64,000 nucleotides of DNA from Sulfuricurvum sp. PD_MW2 (lineage in GTDB: Bacteria > Campylobacterota > Campylobacteria > Campylobacterales > Sulfurimonadaceae), in contig NZ_NSIU01000008.1 of NCBI RefSeq assembly GCF_002633015.1, positions 1-64,000 on the forward strand, read 5' to 3'. The translations under genes were made by a program, and so were the position numbers. Positions 53,500-62,466 of this stretch are shown here, piece after piece. The notes under the pieces are model-generated. The model was not told the DNA's origin. It ran no database searches and was given only the letters and a program-made list of their open reading frames with translations. Positions within the stretch are counted from its first letter, which is position 1; the number at the start of each line of letters is the position of its first letter.

Positions 53500-54690
53500 A
53501 TGCGTCATGTATGGCTGTTGGGTATTCTGAGTATTGGTCTTTTTGCTGCAAATGTAGTTCAAGTCGGAGACAAATATAAAGATTCCGGTAAATGCAAGGC
53601 GTGTCATAGCCATATCGTAGCGCAATGGGAAGATTCATGGCATGCAAAATCTCATTACGGAAATGATGAGTATTTCCAAAAGACGATTGATTATGTAGCC
53701 CGTAAAGACAATCGTAAATCATTAAATACTATCAAAATAGAATGCGCCACTTGCCATAATCCCCGTATAGCAGTTACTTCTACCAATGCCGAATATGAAG
53801 CGATAGCCGCATTGAATCTTGATAAAGATTCTGCCGCTTCCAAGGCACTTCGAAGCGATACCATTGCTGAGGGGATCAATTGTGTGGTCTGTCACAATAT
53901 TGATCAGATTCATGATGAGCTTCCAGCCGATAAACGGGGGATGAACCGTGTAACATGGATGAAATCCGGTACAATGACAGGACCGTATTCGGATGCAAAA
54001 TCCCCGTATCATAAGGTCGAGCAACGACCGTTCATGGACAACAATCCCAACCAGCTTTGCTTCGTTTGCCATGCCAACGACACATCAGAAGAGGGGCTTC
54101 GATTTGTCGATATGCAATCGGAATTTAAAAACAGCGGAAAAGCATGTGTCGATTGTCATATGGGAGCCCGAAAAGAAGGGATTGCGGCAACATTGAGAGA
54201 TGCAAACGGACAGCCGCACAAACGTCTTATTCGTGAACATCGATTTATTGGTGGGCATGTTGAGAATATGTGGAAAGATGCCCTCAAAGTAGATACACGA
54301 AAAAACGGGGCTGCGCTAGAAGTTATTTTAAATAATCCTCAGCCTCATGCTCTTCCAAGCGGTTTCGGTTCACGCGAGATTTTGATAGAAGTACAATATT
54401 CGGGCGGCGGAAAAGTGATCAAAAACGAAGCGTTATCGATCACTACCCGCTATCTCAGTAAACGGGGAAAACCAACGGTTCCGCATCTAGCAGCTAAAAT
54501 TGTACAATCTATTTCTATTCCGGCACAAGGTTCAAAAGCTTTTTCTTTGCCGATTCCGACTGGGAGCGATGGAGCAACGATTGTTGTCTCGTATCGATTG
54601 GTGAATGATGAAATACGGGAATTATTGGAGTTAAAAGACCCAATATGGTCGAAAAAAATGGTGATTAAGAAAGTATCTGTAAAATTGTAG
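53500..54690 (+). CDS. Pentahaem periplasmic cytochrome c (c554-like)
   Basis: A 396-residue secreted cytochrome: signal peptide 1-18 and five CxxCH motifs (CKACH near 27, CATCH, CVVCH, CFVCH, CVDCH). The C-terminal 150 residues have no haem motif and look beta-rich. The order resembles cytochrome c554/multihaem family proteins of nitrogen or sulfur redox chains. It starts 9 bp after argF, yet no other redox gene follows, so the partner is unknown. Confidence 0.85.
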   Translation: MRHVWLLGILSIGLFAANVVQVGDKYKDSGKCKACHSHIVAQWEDSWHAKSHYGNDEYFQKTIDYVARKDNRKSLNTIKIECATCHNPRIAVTSTNAEYEAIAALNLDKDSAASKALRSDTIAEGINCVVCHNIDQIHDELPADKRGMNRVTWMKSGTMTGPYSDAKSPYHKVEQRPFMDNNPNQLCFVCHANDTSEEGLRFVDMQSEFKNSGKACVDCHMGARKEGIAATLRDANGQPHKRLIREHRFIGGHVENMWKDALKVDTRKNGAALEVILNNPQPHALPSGFGSREILIEVQYSGGGKVIKNEALSITTRYLSKRGKPTVPHLAAKIVQSISIPAQGSKAFSLPIPTGSDGATIVVSYRLVNDEIRELLELKDPIWSKKMVIKKVSVKL

Positions 54691-54711
54691 AGAAGAGAGG
54701 CAAAATGCCTC

Positions 54712-54915
54712 TTAGTTCATCTCTACTTTGATAATGAGATCATTGCCCTCTTCAACGATTGAGAAATTGTGCTTTTGACAAAATGTTTCATTCATTTCTG
54801 AAGCCCACTCTTGTGCCTCAATCAACGCATCATCTTTATTATCAAATGTTTTCACGCCCTCCATACCGCTTCGTTTAAAACAGCCGCACTCTTTTTCAAT
54901 TTTTACGTTATACAT
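54712..54915 (-). CDS. Small conserved hypothetical protein
   Basis: A 67-residue acidic protein beginning MYNVKIEKECGCFKRSGM, with three Cys in all (ECGCF and FCQKH). The sequence alternates strands and helices. It lies convergent to the pentahaem cytochrome. The Cys pattern might bind a metal, but that is speculative. I do not recognise it. Confidence 0.7.
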   Translation of the reverse strand: MYNVKIEKECGCFKRSGMEGVKTFDNKDDALIEAQEWASEMNETFCQKHNFSIVEEGNDLIIKVEMN

Positions 54916-55022
54916 GATCTTACTCTCCTACTGAGAAATTTTTGGAAGTATAGTTGCCAAAGATTAAAAGTTGACAACAAAATTGAGACGATTTGAAACT
55001 AAAGATTCTCTTTATCTTTTAC

Positions 55023-55228
55023 TATACTCATCTCATCAGGGTACTTTATGTAAAGTTCTGCTAAGATTCCACCTGAATTTCGGGTGCCTTTTAATGCGAT
55101 ACGATGTATCGTTTTCCAAGGTACCCTCGAAGATAAGACGGGACTTATCTACATATTTTCTCCCCCGTAAGGGCAAGCGTAACTGGTCGGAACGTTTTTC
55201 CGATGGCGTATCTATAAAGGCAAACTAC
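55023..55228 (+). promoter_or_regulatory. Long structured leader of the DEAD-box helicase gene
   Basis: TATACT at 55023-55028 suggests transcription from about 55035, giving a leader near 190 bases. AGGGTAC (55038-55044) pairs with GTACCCT (55121-55127) as a closing stem around two inner hairpins, CACC/GGTG near 55070-55086 and CGATAC/GTATCG (55097-55111). Then AGATAAG/CTTATCT (55131-55150), followed by a T-rich stretch, and TCGGAA/TTCCGA (55187-55203), which ends 12 bases before AAAGG. No protein is encoded with confidence. The rest of 54916-55022 has nothing recognisable. Confidence 0.6.
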
Positions 55229-56818
55229 ATGAATAATACACACGAAACCACCGAAGAAAATTTGGTGACATTTGAGACTTTCGGCCTTCGCCGTGAGCTG
55301 ATGCAAAGCATCAACTATGCAGGGTTTACAACTCCTAGCCCGATCCAGCAGATGGTTATCCCAGTCATCATGGAAGGGCGCGACGTTGTGGGACAAGCGC
55401 ACACCGGTACCGGAAAAACAGCCGCATTCGGTCTTCCGACGTTGAATAAAATGAATCTCAAAGGGGGAATCGAAACCCTCATTATTACCCCGACACGTGA
55501 ACTTGCAAACCAAGTGAGTGATGAAATTTTTAAATTCGGTAAACATTTGGGTGTCCGTACCGTAACGATTTACGGAGGAAGCTCATACAACCGTCAAATT
55601 GATTTGATCGAGCGCGGAGCACAGGTTATTATTGCGACTCCGGGACGATTGCTCGATATGCTCAGCCGTGATATGCTCAAAGGTTTCGCACCTTCGACCG
55701 TTATTTTGGATGAAGCGGATGAAATGCTTGATATGGGCTTCTTGGACGATATCAATGAAATTTTCACCTATTTGCCGAGTGAGCGTCAAACGTTGCTTTT
55801 CTCTGCAACGATGCCGACTCCGATTAAACAATTGGCAGAGCGTATTTTGGTGAACCCGTATTTCGCCTCTATCACCAAAACTGAGACAACGAATACCGAT
55901 ATCACTCAACAATATTATGTGATTGAAGAGTCTGAGCGCGACGATGCGATTATTCGATTGATGGACGCGGAAGATGCCCAAAAAACAGTTGTTTTCTGCC
56001 GTACGAAAAAAGAGGTAGATCGTCTTTCGAACGTTCTCTCAGCAGCGGGATATTCGGCAAAAGGGCTTCATGGCGATATGGAACAACGTCAACGCGAAAG
56101 TGTTATCAAAGGGCTTAAAAGCGATGCTATCGATGTGTTGATCGCAACTGACGTTGCAGCACGCGGATTGCACATTGATGGTGTTACCCACGTATTTAAT
56201 TACCATATCCCATTTGATCCAGAGAGTTATGTACACCGTATCGGTCGTACCGGACGTGCAGGCAAAAAAGGGATGGCAATCACCCTTGTAACACCATTGG
56301 AATTCAAAGAGCTTCAACGTATCCGCTCGAAAGTTGGTACGACGATGGAACATGCGTATATCCCAAGCAAAGTAGATGTGAAAGAAGCGCAAGTTTCACG
56401 TTTAGTAAATGAGATCGAAAAACAGCATATCTATGATGAAGCGCATAAAGTACTCGATTTACTCAAACAAGATTATGATCAAGAACAAATTGCGTACAAA
56501 TTGATCTCTGTCCTTATGGAGCGCAATACAGTTCAAGGACCGAATAATATCGGTATCGCGGCAGAACGCTTGGAAAAAATTCTTCATAATCTAGAGCGTC
56601 GTGGAAACGAGCGTGGCGGTAACGGCCGTCGTCCAGGTGGATTTAACCGTAACCGAAGCGGTGGTAACCGTAACGGCAATGGCGGCGGTGGATACCGTGG
56701 TAATAGTGATCGCAACAGTGGCGGCGAGAGAAGTGGCGGTGAACGAAGTGGAAATGATCGAGGTGAACGCTCACGCAGCTTCAGCGGGCAAAATCGCTCA
56801 CCAAAACCTCGTTATTAA
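55229..56818 (+). CDS. DEAD-box RNA helicase
   Basis: A 529-residue ATP-dependent RNA helicase (CsdA/RhlE group). Motifs: Q motif TTPSPIQ (about 34-40), Walker A AHTGTGKT (57-64), PTREL, DEAD in VILDEADEMLD, SAT in FSATMP, and HRIGRTGR. The C-terminus (about 465-529) is an RGG/RGN-rich tail that can bind RNA. The ATG at 55229 has AAAGG eight bases upstream; the in-frame stretch before it is a folded leader. It likely acts in RNA unfolding, cold adaptation or ribosome assembly. Confidence 0.95.
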   Translation: MNNTHETTEENLVTFETFGLRRELMQSINYAGFTTPSPIQQMVIPVIMEGRDVVGQAHTGTGKTAAFGLPTLNKMNLKGGIETLIITPTRELANQVSDEIFKFGKHLGVRTVTIYGGSSYNRQIDLIERGAQVIIATPGRLLDMLSRDMLKGFAPSTVILDEADEMLDMGFLDDINEIFTYLPSERQTLLFSATMPTPIKQLAERILVNPYFASITKTETTNTDITQQYYVIEESERDDAIIRLMDAEDAQKTVVFCRTKKEVDRLSNVLSAAGYSAKGLHGDMEQRQRESVIKGLKSDAIDVLIATDVAARGLHIDGVTHVFNYHIPFDPESYVHRIGRTGRAGKKGMAITLVTPLEFKELQRIRSKVGTTMEHAYIPSKVDVKEAQVSRLVNEIEKQHIYDEAHKVLDLLKQDYDQEQIAYKLISVLMERNTVQGPNNIGIAAERLEKILHNLERRGNERGGNGRRPGGFNRNRSGGNRNGNGGGGYRGNSDRNSGGERSGGERSGNDRGERSRSFSGQNRSPKPRY

Positions 56819-57186
56819 TAACTGCTTGACTCAAGTTTGTGCTTGAGTCGCTCCAAAAACGGCTCCATCGGAGCTTCTAATACAAACCCTTCTCTTTGTT
56901 TAGCACCCCACATCGGTTCAGGAAAATACTCATCATTTTCAAAACGTGCCATGATATGCCAATGAACACGCGGGACCATATTGCCAAATGAGGCGATATT
57001 GATTTTGGAAGGTTTGAAATAAGAGAGCATCTCTTTTTCGATCACATCGAGCGTATTCCATATCGCTTCTTTCTCTAGGCGAGAACATTCACTAAACTCT
57101 TTATGGGGTGCATGAGTAAAAATTTTGAGCCAAGGGATAGGTGATTCGTGGAGTTCGATGAAAATAAGAGAGTTTGAATAAAACAT
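56815..57186 (-). CDS. HIT-like family protein
   Basis: A 123-residue protein of the HIT fold. The region VPRVHWHIMARF carries the first two His of the HxHxH triad, with Met in place of the third. The middle His (nucleophile) is kept, so nucleotide-AMP hydrolysis may remain possible. It ends four bases inside the end of the helicase gene. Confidence 0.8.
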   Translation of the reverse strand: MFYSNSLIFIELHESPIPWLKIFTHAPHKEFSECSRLEKEAIWNTLDVIEKEMLSYFKPSKINIASFGNMVPRVHWHIMARFENDEYFPEPMWGAKQREGFVLEAPMEPFLERLKHKLESSSY

Positions 57187-57231
57187 AGACGACCTTTTTA
57201 AAAAGTCGTTAATTGTAGCGAAAGAGGGGCT

Positions 57232-58230
57232 TTATTTACCTTTTCCGGCAAAAGGTACGAGAGCACTTCCCCATGTTAAACCACCGCCGAATGCATCGAG
57301 AAGCATGAGCTCACCCTTTTGCAGGCGTCCTGATTCGTAGATATCATTGATTGCCATCGGAATAGAAGCACCTGAAGTGTTGCCGTATTTTTCGACCGTG
57401 AGCACTACTTGCTCATCACGTAGATTGAGGGCATCTCCAACTGCTTTGATGATTCGGTAGTTCGCTTGATGCGGTACGAAATGTTGGATAGAAGAGGATT
57501 CGATATTGTTTTGCTCCAAAATTTCGACAACATCGCTTGTGAGAGTACGCACAGCAACTTTAAACGTCTCATTCCCTTTCATTTTCATAAAACACCCGGC
57601 AGCTTCACGGTTCAGTTCATCATGAACCGAACCGCTTCCTCCGTTTGGTGTCATTAAAAGATCTGCAAATGAACCGTCCGAACCGGTGTGAATATCAATG
57701 ATTGCTTCTTCTTTGTTCTCAGTCGCGCTGATAAGGGCTGCACCTGCGCCATCTCCGAATAAGATACACGTTCCACGATCACTGTAATCGGTAATAGCGC
57801 TTAGCTTTTCGGCACCGACGATGAGTACATTTTTTTTCATACCGGACTCTACAAAAGCCTTTGCAATAGAGAGTGCATAGACAAAGCCGGTACATGCGGC
57901 TGAAATATCAAATGCGGTTACCTTTTCCAATCCAAGTTTGGTCGCAATCACTGTAGCGGTAGAGGGCATACAAAAATAATCGGGTGAGATTGTTGCACAT
58001 ACGAGCATATCGATGTCAGTTTTTTGGAGACCGCTTCGCTCGATTGCAAGCTCTGCCGCTTTTACACCCATATCGCTCGTTGTTTCATTTTCTGCAGCTA
58101 TATGGCGTTCTTTGATCCCTGTACGCTTTGTAATCCACTCATCTGTTGTATCAACTAGCGTTTCCAAGTCAGTATTGCTCAGGACTTTGGAGGGGACATA
58201 AGCCCCAATAGAGCGGAATGCAGCGTACAT
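57232..58230 (-). CDS. fabH: Beta-ketoacyl-ACP synthase III FabH
   Basis: A 332-residue condensing enzyme that starts fatty-acid elongation from acetyl-CoA and malonyl-ACP. Catalytic Cys113 is in [12 protein letters not shown], His in [10 protein letters not shown] and Asn in [11 protein letters not shown]. It follows plsX in the classic plsX-fabH order. Confidence 0.97.
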   Translation of the reverse strand: MYAAFRSIGAYVPSKVLSNTDLETLVDTTDEWITKRTGIKERHIAAENETTSDMGVKAAELAIERSGLQKTDIDMLVCATISPDYFCMPSTATVIATKLGLEKVTAFDISAACTGFVYALSIAKAFVESGMKKNVLIVGAEKLSAITDYSDRGTCILFGDGAGAALISATENKEEAIIDIHTGSDGSFADLLMTPNGGSGSVHDELNREAAGCFMKMKGNETFKVAVRTLTSDVVEILEQNNIESSSIQHFVPHQANYRIIKAVGDALNLRDEQVVLTVEKYGNTSGASIPMAINDIYESGRLQKGELMLLDAFGGGLTWGSALVPFAGKGK

Positions 58231-58258
58231 ATTTTATTACCTTTGTAAGGGATCGCGA

Positions 58259-59248
58259 TTATTGCTTGAGTTCTTCTAAACGTTTTTCGATATGTTCGTT
58301 TACACCGTTATCGACATAACGAATAGCTTGAAATATAGCATTTTTGATCGCTTTTGGATTGCTTTTGCCGTGACTGACGATCGCACACCCTTTGATACCG
58401 ACCAAAGGCGCTCCACCAATCTCTGCATAGTCGATCTCTTTTTTCAACAGTTTAAAGACTTTGCGCATCAAGAGCGCACCGGTAATCGCTATCGGAGATT
58501 TTCGAATATACTCTTTTATAAAGTAACTGATGGTAGAAGCAACCCCTTCGGAAGCTTTGAGAACAAGATTTCCGATAAAGCCGTCACACACGATGACGTC
58601 ACAGCTTCCATCAAAGATATTATTCCCTTCGACATTTCCTACAAAGCCTTGTTGACCTTCAAGGAGTTTGAAAGCATCTTTCGTGACTTCGTTTCCTTTG
58701 GAATCTTCTTCTCCGTTGGCAAGCAATCCCACGCGAGGATGTTCCATTTTATACATATCTTTGGCGTAGTAATACCCCATGATCGCAAATTGGAAAAGGT
58801 GCTCAGCTTTACAATCGACATTCGCACCCGCATCCATAAGGATACTGCGTTTACCGCTTTTCGTCGGCATAGACGTTACTAAAGCCGGACGAAGAACGTT
58901 TTTAAGCCGTCCAAGGCGTAAGGTTGCGACAGTCATTGTAGCACCGCTGTGTCCAGCGCTGACGACGCCGTCTGCTTCGCCGTTTCTGACCAGTTCAACC
59001 GCTTTATAGATTGAACTTTCTTGACGTTTTAGCGCATCGGTTGCAGCATCCGCCATGTCAATGACATCGTCTGCTTCGATAATTAAAATTTTATCTTTAT
59101 AGCCCTTGGGTAATAAAGATAAAATCTCATCTTTTTTACCAACTAGAATCGGTTGAAACTTCTTTTCTTTAAGAGCTTCAATTGTCCCTCTAACAATCGG
59201 TTCGGGACCGAAGTCCCCGCCCATTGCATCAATTGCAATTCTAATCAT
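58259..59248 (-). CDS. plsX: Phosphate acyltransferase PlsX
   Basis: A 329-residue enzyme making acyl-phosphate from acyl-ACP for phospholipid synthesis. [14 protein letters not shown] at the N-terminus and SAGHSGATM are family marks. It is a soluble protein acting at the inner membrane. The gene follows rpmF by three bases. Confidence 0.97.
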   Translation of the reverse strand: MIRIAIDAMGGDFGPEPIVRGTIEALKEKKFQPILVGKKDEILSLLPKGYKDKILIIEADDVIDMADAATDALKRQESSIYKAVELVRNGEADGVVSAGHSGATMTVATLRLGRLKNVLRPALVTSMPTKSGKRSILMDAGANVDCKAEHLFQFAIMGYYYAKDMYKMEHPRVGLLANGEEDSKGNEVTKDAFKLLEGQQGFVGNVEGNNIFDGSCDVIVCDGFIGNLVLKASEGVASTISYFIKEYIRKSPIAITGALLMRKVFKLLKKEIDYAEIGGAPLVGIKGCAIVSHGKSNPKAIKNAIFQAIRYVDNGVNEHIEKRLEELKQ

Positions 59249-59251
59249 CGA

Positions 59252-59401
59252 TTATTTATACTCACCGGTTGTCGGGTTGACATAGTGAGACAATTTGTAC
59301 GTGCCGTCTTTGTCTTTTACTGGACGAGCAAGAGAAATTTTATAGTGAGTTCTGCGTTTTGCAGCGCGTGAGTGACTCACTCTTCTTTTAGGTACTGCCA
59401 T
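59252..59401 (-). CDS. rpmF: Ribosomal protein L32
   Basis: A 49-residue basic protein encoded between plsX and the DUF177 gene. It begins [20 protein letters not shown] and ends NPTTGEYK. No zinc-binding Cys is present, so it is the zinc-free (C-minus) version. The neighbourhood (DUF177-rpmF-plsX) is the conserved order. Confidence 0.95.
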   Translation of the reverse strand: MAVPKRRVSHSRAAKRRTHYKISLARPVKDKDGTYKLSHYVNPTTGEYK

Positions 59402-59425
59402 CTTTTTAGTCCTTTCTGTTTGGTT

Positions 59426-59797
59426 TTAGAACTCTCGATCGAGCGAGGTTCCTTCGCAGTTTGCGCAACAATAATAGTCGCTTTTGATCAATTCGATTTC
59501 CGACTGAAAAAGCTCTTCCATATCAATCATTGATTGGTCGATTTCAACAACGTCCAATTCTTGGTCGCTGCCTTCAAATATTCCGTCGCTAAGGTAAAAA
59601 ACAACCTCTTCATCCAAAGGTTTTTCTACCTCTTCGGCACAGATGTCGCAAGGAATCGAAATACTCCCTGTAATTGTACCGTTTAATTGAGCAAGATTAC
59701 TTTTTTTCAGGATTAAATCACCCGAAAAAAGAGCATTGTCACGATTTACCTCAAAATGAAGCGGTTGTGAGCTCAATTTTCTAAATGCTATCTTCAT
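59426..59797 (-). CDS. DUF177 (YceD) family protein
   Basis: A 123-residue protein. It carries the family pattern IPCDICAEEVEKPLDEEV and a C-terminal CCANCEG, four Cys that could bind zinc. YceD affects 23S rRNA accumulation in other bacteria. It is 5 bp after ndk and precedes rpmF. Confidence 0.9.
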   Translation of the reverse strand: MKIAFRKLSSQPLHFEVNRDNALFSGDLILKKSNLAQLNGTITGSISIPCDICAEEVEKPLDEEVVFYLSDGIFEGSDQELDVVEIDQSMIDMEELFQSEIELIKSDYYCCANCEGTSLDREF

Positions 59798-59802
59798 GGC
59801 AA

Positions 59803-60216
59803 TTACGAAATTTCGCGCCCTGAAAAGAAAAATGCGATCTCATTTTTTGCATTTTCAAGAGAATCAGACCCGTGAACTGCATTAGCATCGATGTTTTCAG
59901 CAAAATCTGCACGGATAGTTCCGGCTGCCGCTTCTTTAGGGTTAGTCGCACCCATCAAATCACGATTTTTAAGGACGGCATTTTCACCCTCCAAAACTGA
60001 TACTACAACTGGACCACTTACCATAAAATCAACAAGATCGTTGAAGAAAGGGCGTGCAGCATGTACTGCATAAAACGCTTCAGCGTCTTGACGTGAGAGT
60101 TGAACTTTTTTCATAGCCGCGATTTTAAGGCCGTTACTTTCGAAACGATCCAAAATTTTACCGATAACACCTTTTGCAACGGCGTCTGGCTTGATGATTG
60201 ACAATGTTTGTTCCAT
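59803..60216 (-). CDS. ndk: Nucleoside diphosphate kinase
   Basis: A 137-residue enzyme that balances nucleoside triphosphates. The active-site His is in [12 protein letters not shown], and [15 protein letters not shown] opens the protein. ATG at 60216 is five bases after GGAG. Confidence 0.97.
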   Translation of the reverse strand: MEQTLSIIKPDAVAKGVIGKILDRFESNGLKIAAMKKVQLSRQDAEAFYAVHAARPFFNDLVDFMVSGPVVVSVLEGENAVLKNRDLMGATNPKEAAAGTIRADFAENIDANAVHGSDSLENAKNEIAFFFSGREIS

Positions 60217-60322
60217 CAATGCTCCTGTTTTGTGTGTAAAAAATAGAACGGGATTATAGCGAAATAATAATTTAGGAAAGATTAAAGTTGTTAGAAGGCA
60301 ATAAATAAGGGGAGATTGAAGT

Positions 60323-60349
60323 AACCAAAGGAAAATATTCCCTTTGGTT
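60323..60349. terminator. Hairpin after the ferredoxin gene
   Basis: AACCAAAGG and CCTTTGGTT form a perfect nine-pair stem around nine bases, 12 bp past the leftward ferredoxin stop codon. It separates ferredoxin from ndk in transcription only partly, as T-runs are weak. Confidence 0.55.
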
Positions 60350-60360
60350 TGTCTTTAAAG

Positions 60361-60645
60361 TTAGTTAACGACGTTTGCTTTTGAAGAACGCATTTCAGCG
60401 CTGATATCGTCACGGTGAGCTGGGCTTGCGCCGATTTCATCCCATGTAATACAACCTTCAGTTGGACAAGCTGTCGCACATGCTGGTTCGTCGTGGTGAC
60501 CGACACATTCAACACATTTATCAGCATAAACGTAATAAACTTCTTCACCCGTTGGGTTATCGTCCTCGTCAACGATTGCTTCTACTGGACACTCGTCGAT
60601 ACAAGCACCACAGTTAATACAGGTATCATTAATGAATACTGCCAT
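60361..60645 (-). CDS. 2[4Fe-4S] ferredoxin, Alvin type
   Basis: A 94-residue ferredoxin. First cluster C9-x2-C12-x2-C15-x3-C19 (CINCGACIDEC), second CVEC-x8-C-x3-CP with an extra Cys four residues on (PTEGC). The longer spacing in the second cluster is the Alvin type. It is likely the low-potential donor for reductive carbon fixation (2-oxoglutarate or pyruvate synthase). Confidence 0.95.
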   Translation of the reverse strand: MAVFINDTCINCGACIDECPVEAIVDEDDNPTGEEVYYVYADKCVECVGHHDEPACATACPTEGCITWDEIGASPAHRDDISAEMRSSKANVVN

Positions 60646-60698
60646 AGGATTCTCCTTGGTTGATAATTGTGGGGTAACTATAACAGAAGAATTTTAAA

Positions 60699-60720
60699 CC
60701 CACCTAAAAAATCAGGTGGG
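60699..60720 (-). terminator. metK terminator
   Basis: On the minus strand CCCACCT and AGGTGGG form a seven-pair stem around GATTTTTT, followed by TTTAAAATT, 28 bp after the metK stop codon. Confidence 0.75.
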
Positions 60721-60747
60721 AGATGAAGATTATCCGGAAGAGTGTTA

Positions 60748-61905
60748 CTAAAGACCTAGATAGGTTTTGATTGCATCGACTTTGTCAGTTTTTTCCCATG
60801 AAAATTCGTCAAGCTCTCGTCCAAAATGGCCGTAGGCGGCAGTTTTTCGATAGATTGGACGCAAAAGATCAAGCGATTCGATAATTCCGCGAGGGGTGAG
60901 GTTAAACAGCTCTTTGACACACTCTTCAAGCTTTTCTTCAGGAACGACTGCGGTTCCGTGAGCATTGACCATGATAGAGATCGGCTTGACGACGCCGATG
61001 GCGTAGGAAACCTGAATCGTTGCTCGCTCACACGCACCGGATGCGACAAGGTTTTTCGCCACGTACCGCGCGGCATAGGCAGCGGAGCGATCCACTTTGG
61101 TCGGATCTTTTCCGCTGAATGCTCCACCGCCGTGAGGACACGCACCGCCGTAGGTATCAACGATGATTTTGCGTCCTGTCAGTCCTGCATCTCCTTGTGG
61201 TCCGCCGATAACAAATTTTCCGGTCGGATTGATGTGGTAGACGATATCCGGGCTCATGAGTTCTGCTGGGATGATCGCTTTGATCACCTCTTCGATGACA
61301 TCTTTGTGCAGTTTTTCCTGAGAGATTTCAGGCGCATGCTGTGTAGAGATGACAACCGTTTCAACTGCAACGGGTTTATCGTCAACGTAACGGATACTCA
61401 CCTGTGTTTTCCCATCCGGTCGGAGATAGGGGATGATCCCTTCTTTTCTGACTTTTGCCAAGCGTTCAGCAAGGCGATGTGAGAGATAGATCGGAAGAGG
61501 CATCAATACATCGGTTTCGCGGCATGCGTATCCGAACATCAAGCCCTGATCTCCGGCTCCGATCTCACCGCTCTCTTGGTCAACTCCCTGATTGATATCG
61601 GGAGATTGTTCTCCGATACCGTTGAGGACAGCACAAGAGCGATAATCAAACCCATAGGTTGCATCGGTGTAGCCGATTTCACGAACGACTTGACGTGCAA
61701 TCTCTTGCATCGGAGCGTAGGTGGTGGTTTTCAGCTCACCCGCAATGACGCAAAAACCGTTCGAAACGAGGGTTTCACAGGCTACGCGCGCTTTTGGATC
61801 ATTTTCAATGATGTAGTCCAAAATGGCGTCACTGATTTGGTCAGCCATTTTATCGGGATGCCCTTCAGTGACCGATTCTGAGGTAAAAATATAGTTTTTC
61901 GGCAT
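60748..61905 (-). CDS. metK: S-adenosylmethionine synthetase
   Basis: A 385-residue enzyme forming SAM from methionine and ATP. It has [45 protein letters not shown] and the [19 protein letters not shown] loop, all canonical. The upstream region has no visible SAM riboswitch. Confidence 0.98.
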   Translation of the reverse strand: MPKNYIFTSESVTEGHPDKMADQISDAILDYIIENDPKARVACETLVSNGFCVIAGELKTTTYAPMQEIARQVVREIGYTDATYGFDYRSCAVLNGIGEQSPDINQGVDQESGEIGAGDQGLMFGYACRETDVLMPLPIYLSHRLAERLAKVRKEGIIPYLRPDGKTQVSIRYVDDKPVAVETVVISTQHAPEISQEKLHKDVIEEVIKAIIPAELMSPDIVYHINPTGKFVIGGPQGDAGLTGRKIIVDTYGGACPHGGGAFSGKDPTKVDRSAAYAARYVAKNLVASGACERATIQVSYAIGVVKPISIMVNAHGTAVVPEEKLEECVKELFNLTPRGIIESLDLLRPIYRKTAAYGHFGRELDEFSWEKTDKVDAIKTYLGL

Positions 61906-61948
61906 AAAAATCCTTGAAAAAAAGGTTTATTTTAGTGGTTGAATCGGA

Positions 61949-62404
61949 TTATATCGAACCCTCTTTTAAAAAATCACGCTCCCAAAAAAACTCGATCCAC
62001 TCTTTCGCTTCATGCAAAGAAAAATCAGGTTGGAAAACTGCCGTATATTTGGTAAAAAGGGTAGCAATTTTGAATTCGCAGTGGGGATGTTGAGAACGAA
62101 GATAGGGCATTAGGGCAGCAAGTGTTTTTCCGCTATCGACAATATCATCTACAACAAGAACCCGTTTGGATTCGTGTAAATAAGATGTGCCTAAAATATT
62201 TACACACTCACGCTGAGTCTCTCCGTCGTAACTCTCTACACGGATACTTTGAAGATTGCGAACATCCAAACTCATTGAAAGAGCATGAGATAGCGTCATC
62301 CCGCCTCGTGCTATCGCGAGAATTGTATCTGGTTCAAACGATTTACATTGTTCTGAGAGGGGAACGATGTCTTTTAAAAAGTGTTCATAGGTATAGATTA
62401 GCAT
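61949..62404 (-). CDS. Purine-type phosphoribosyltransferase
   Basis: A 151-residue enzyme with the PRPP-binding motif RVLVVDDIVDSGKTL (about 92-106). ILAIARGGMTLSHAL near residue 32 is typical of Gpt/xanthine or hypoxanthine phosphoribosyltransferases. Start taken at ATG 62404 (MLIYTYEHFLKDI); an upstream TTG is possible. The exact base is not known. Confidence 0.85.
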   Translation of the reverse strand: MLIYTYEHFLKDIVPLSEQCKSFEPDTILAIARGGMTLSHALSMSLDVRNLQSIRVESYDGETQRECVNILGTSYLHESKRVLVVDDIVDSGKTLAALMPYLRSQHPHCEFKIATLFTKYTAVFQPDFSLHEAKEWIEFFWERDFLKEGSI

Positions 62405-62434
62405 TTTCGAATCATACCCTAAGTGCAACTACGC

Positions 62435-62440
62435 TATAAT
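62435..62440 (+). promoter_or_regulatory. -10 element upstream of der
   Basis: TATAAT in CGCTATAATAAAA lies 27 bp before the der start codon. A consensus sigma-70 -10 hexamer. Confidence 0.55.
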
Positions 62441-62466
62441 AAAAAACTTATTTTTAAAGGGTGAAT

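Noticed and set aside
54971-55228. N-terminal extension of the DEAD-box helicase by 86 residues
   Set aside because: The extension shows no family similarity, overlaps a series of hairpins and lacks a ribosome-binding site, whereas ATG at 55229 has one.
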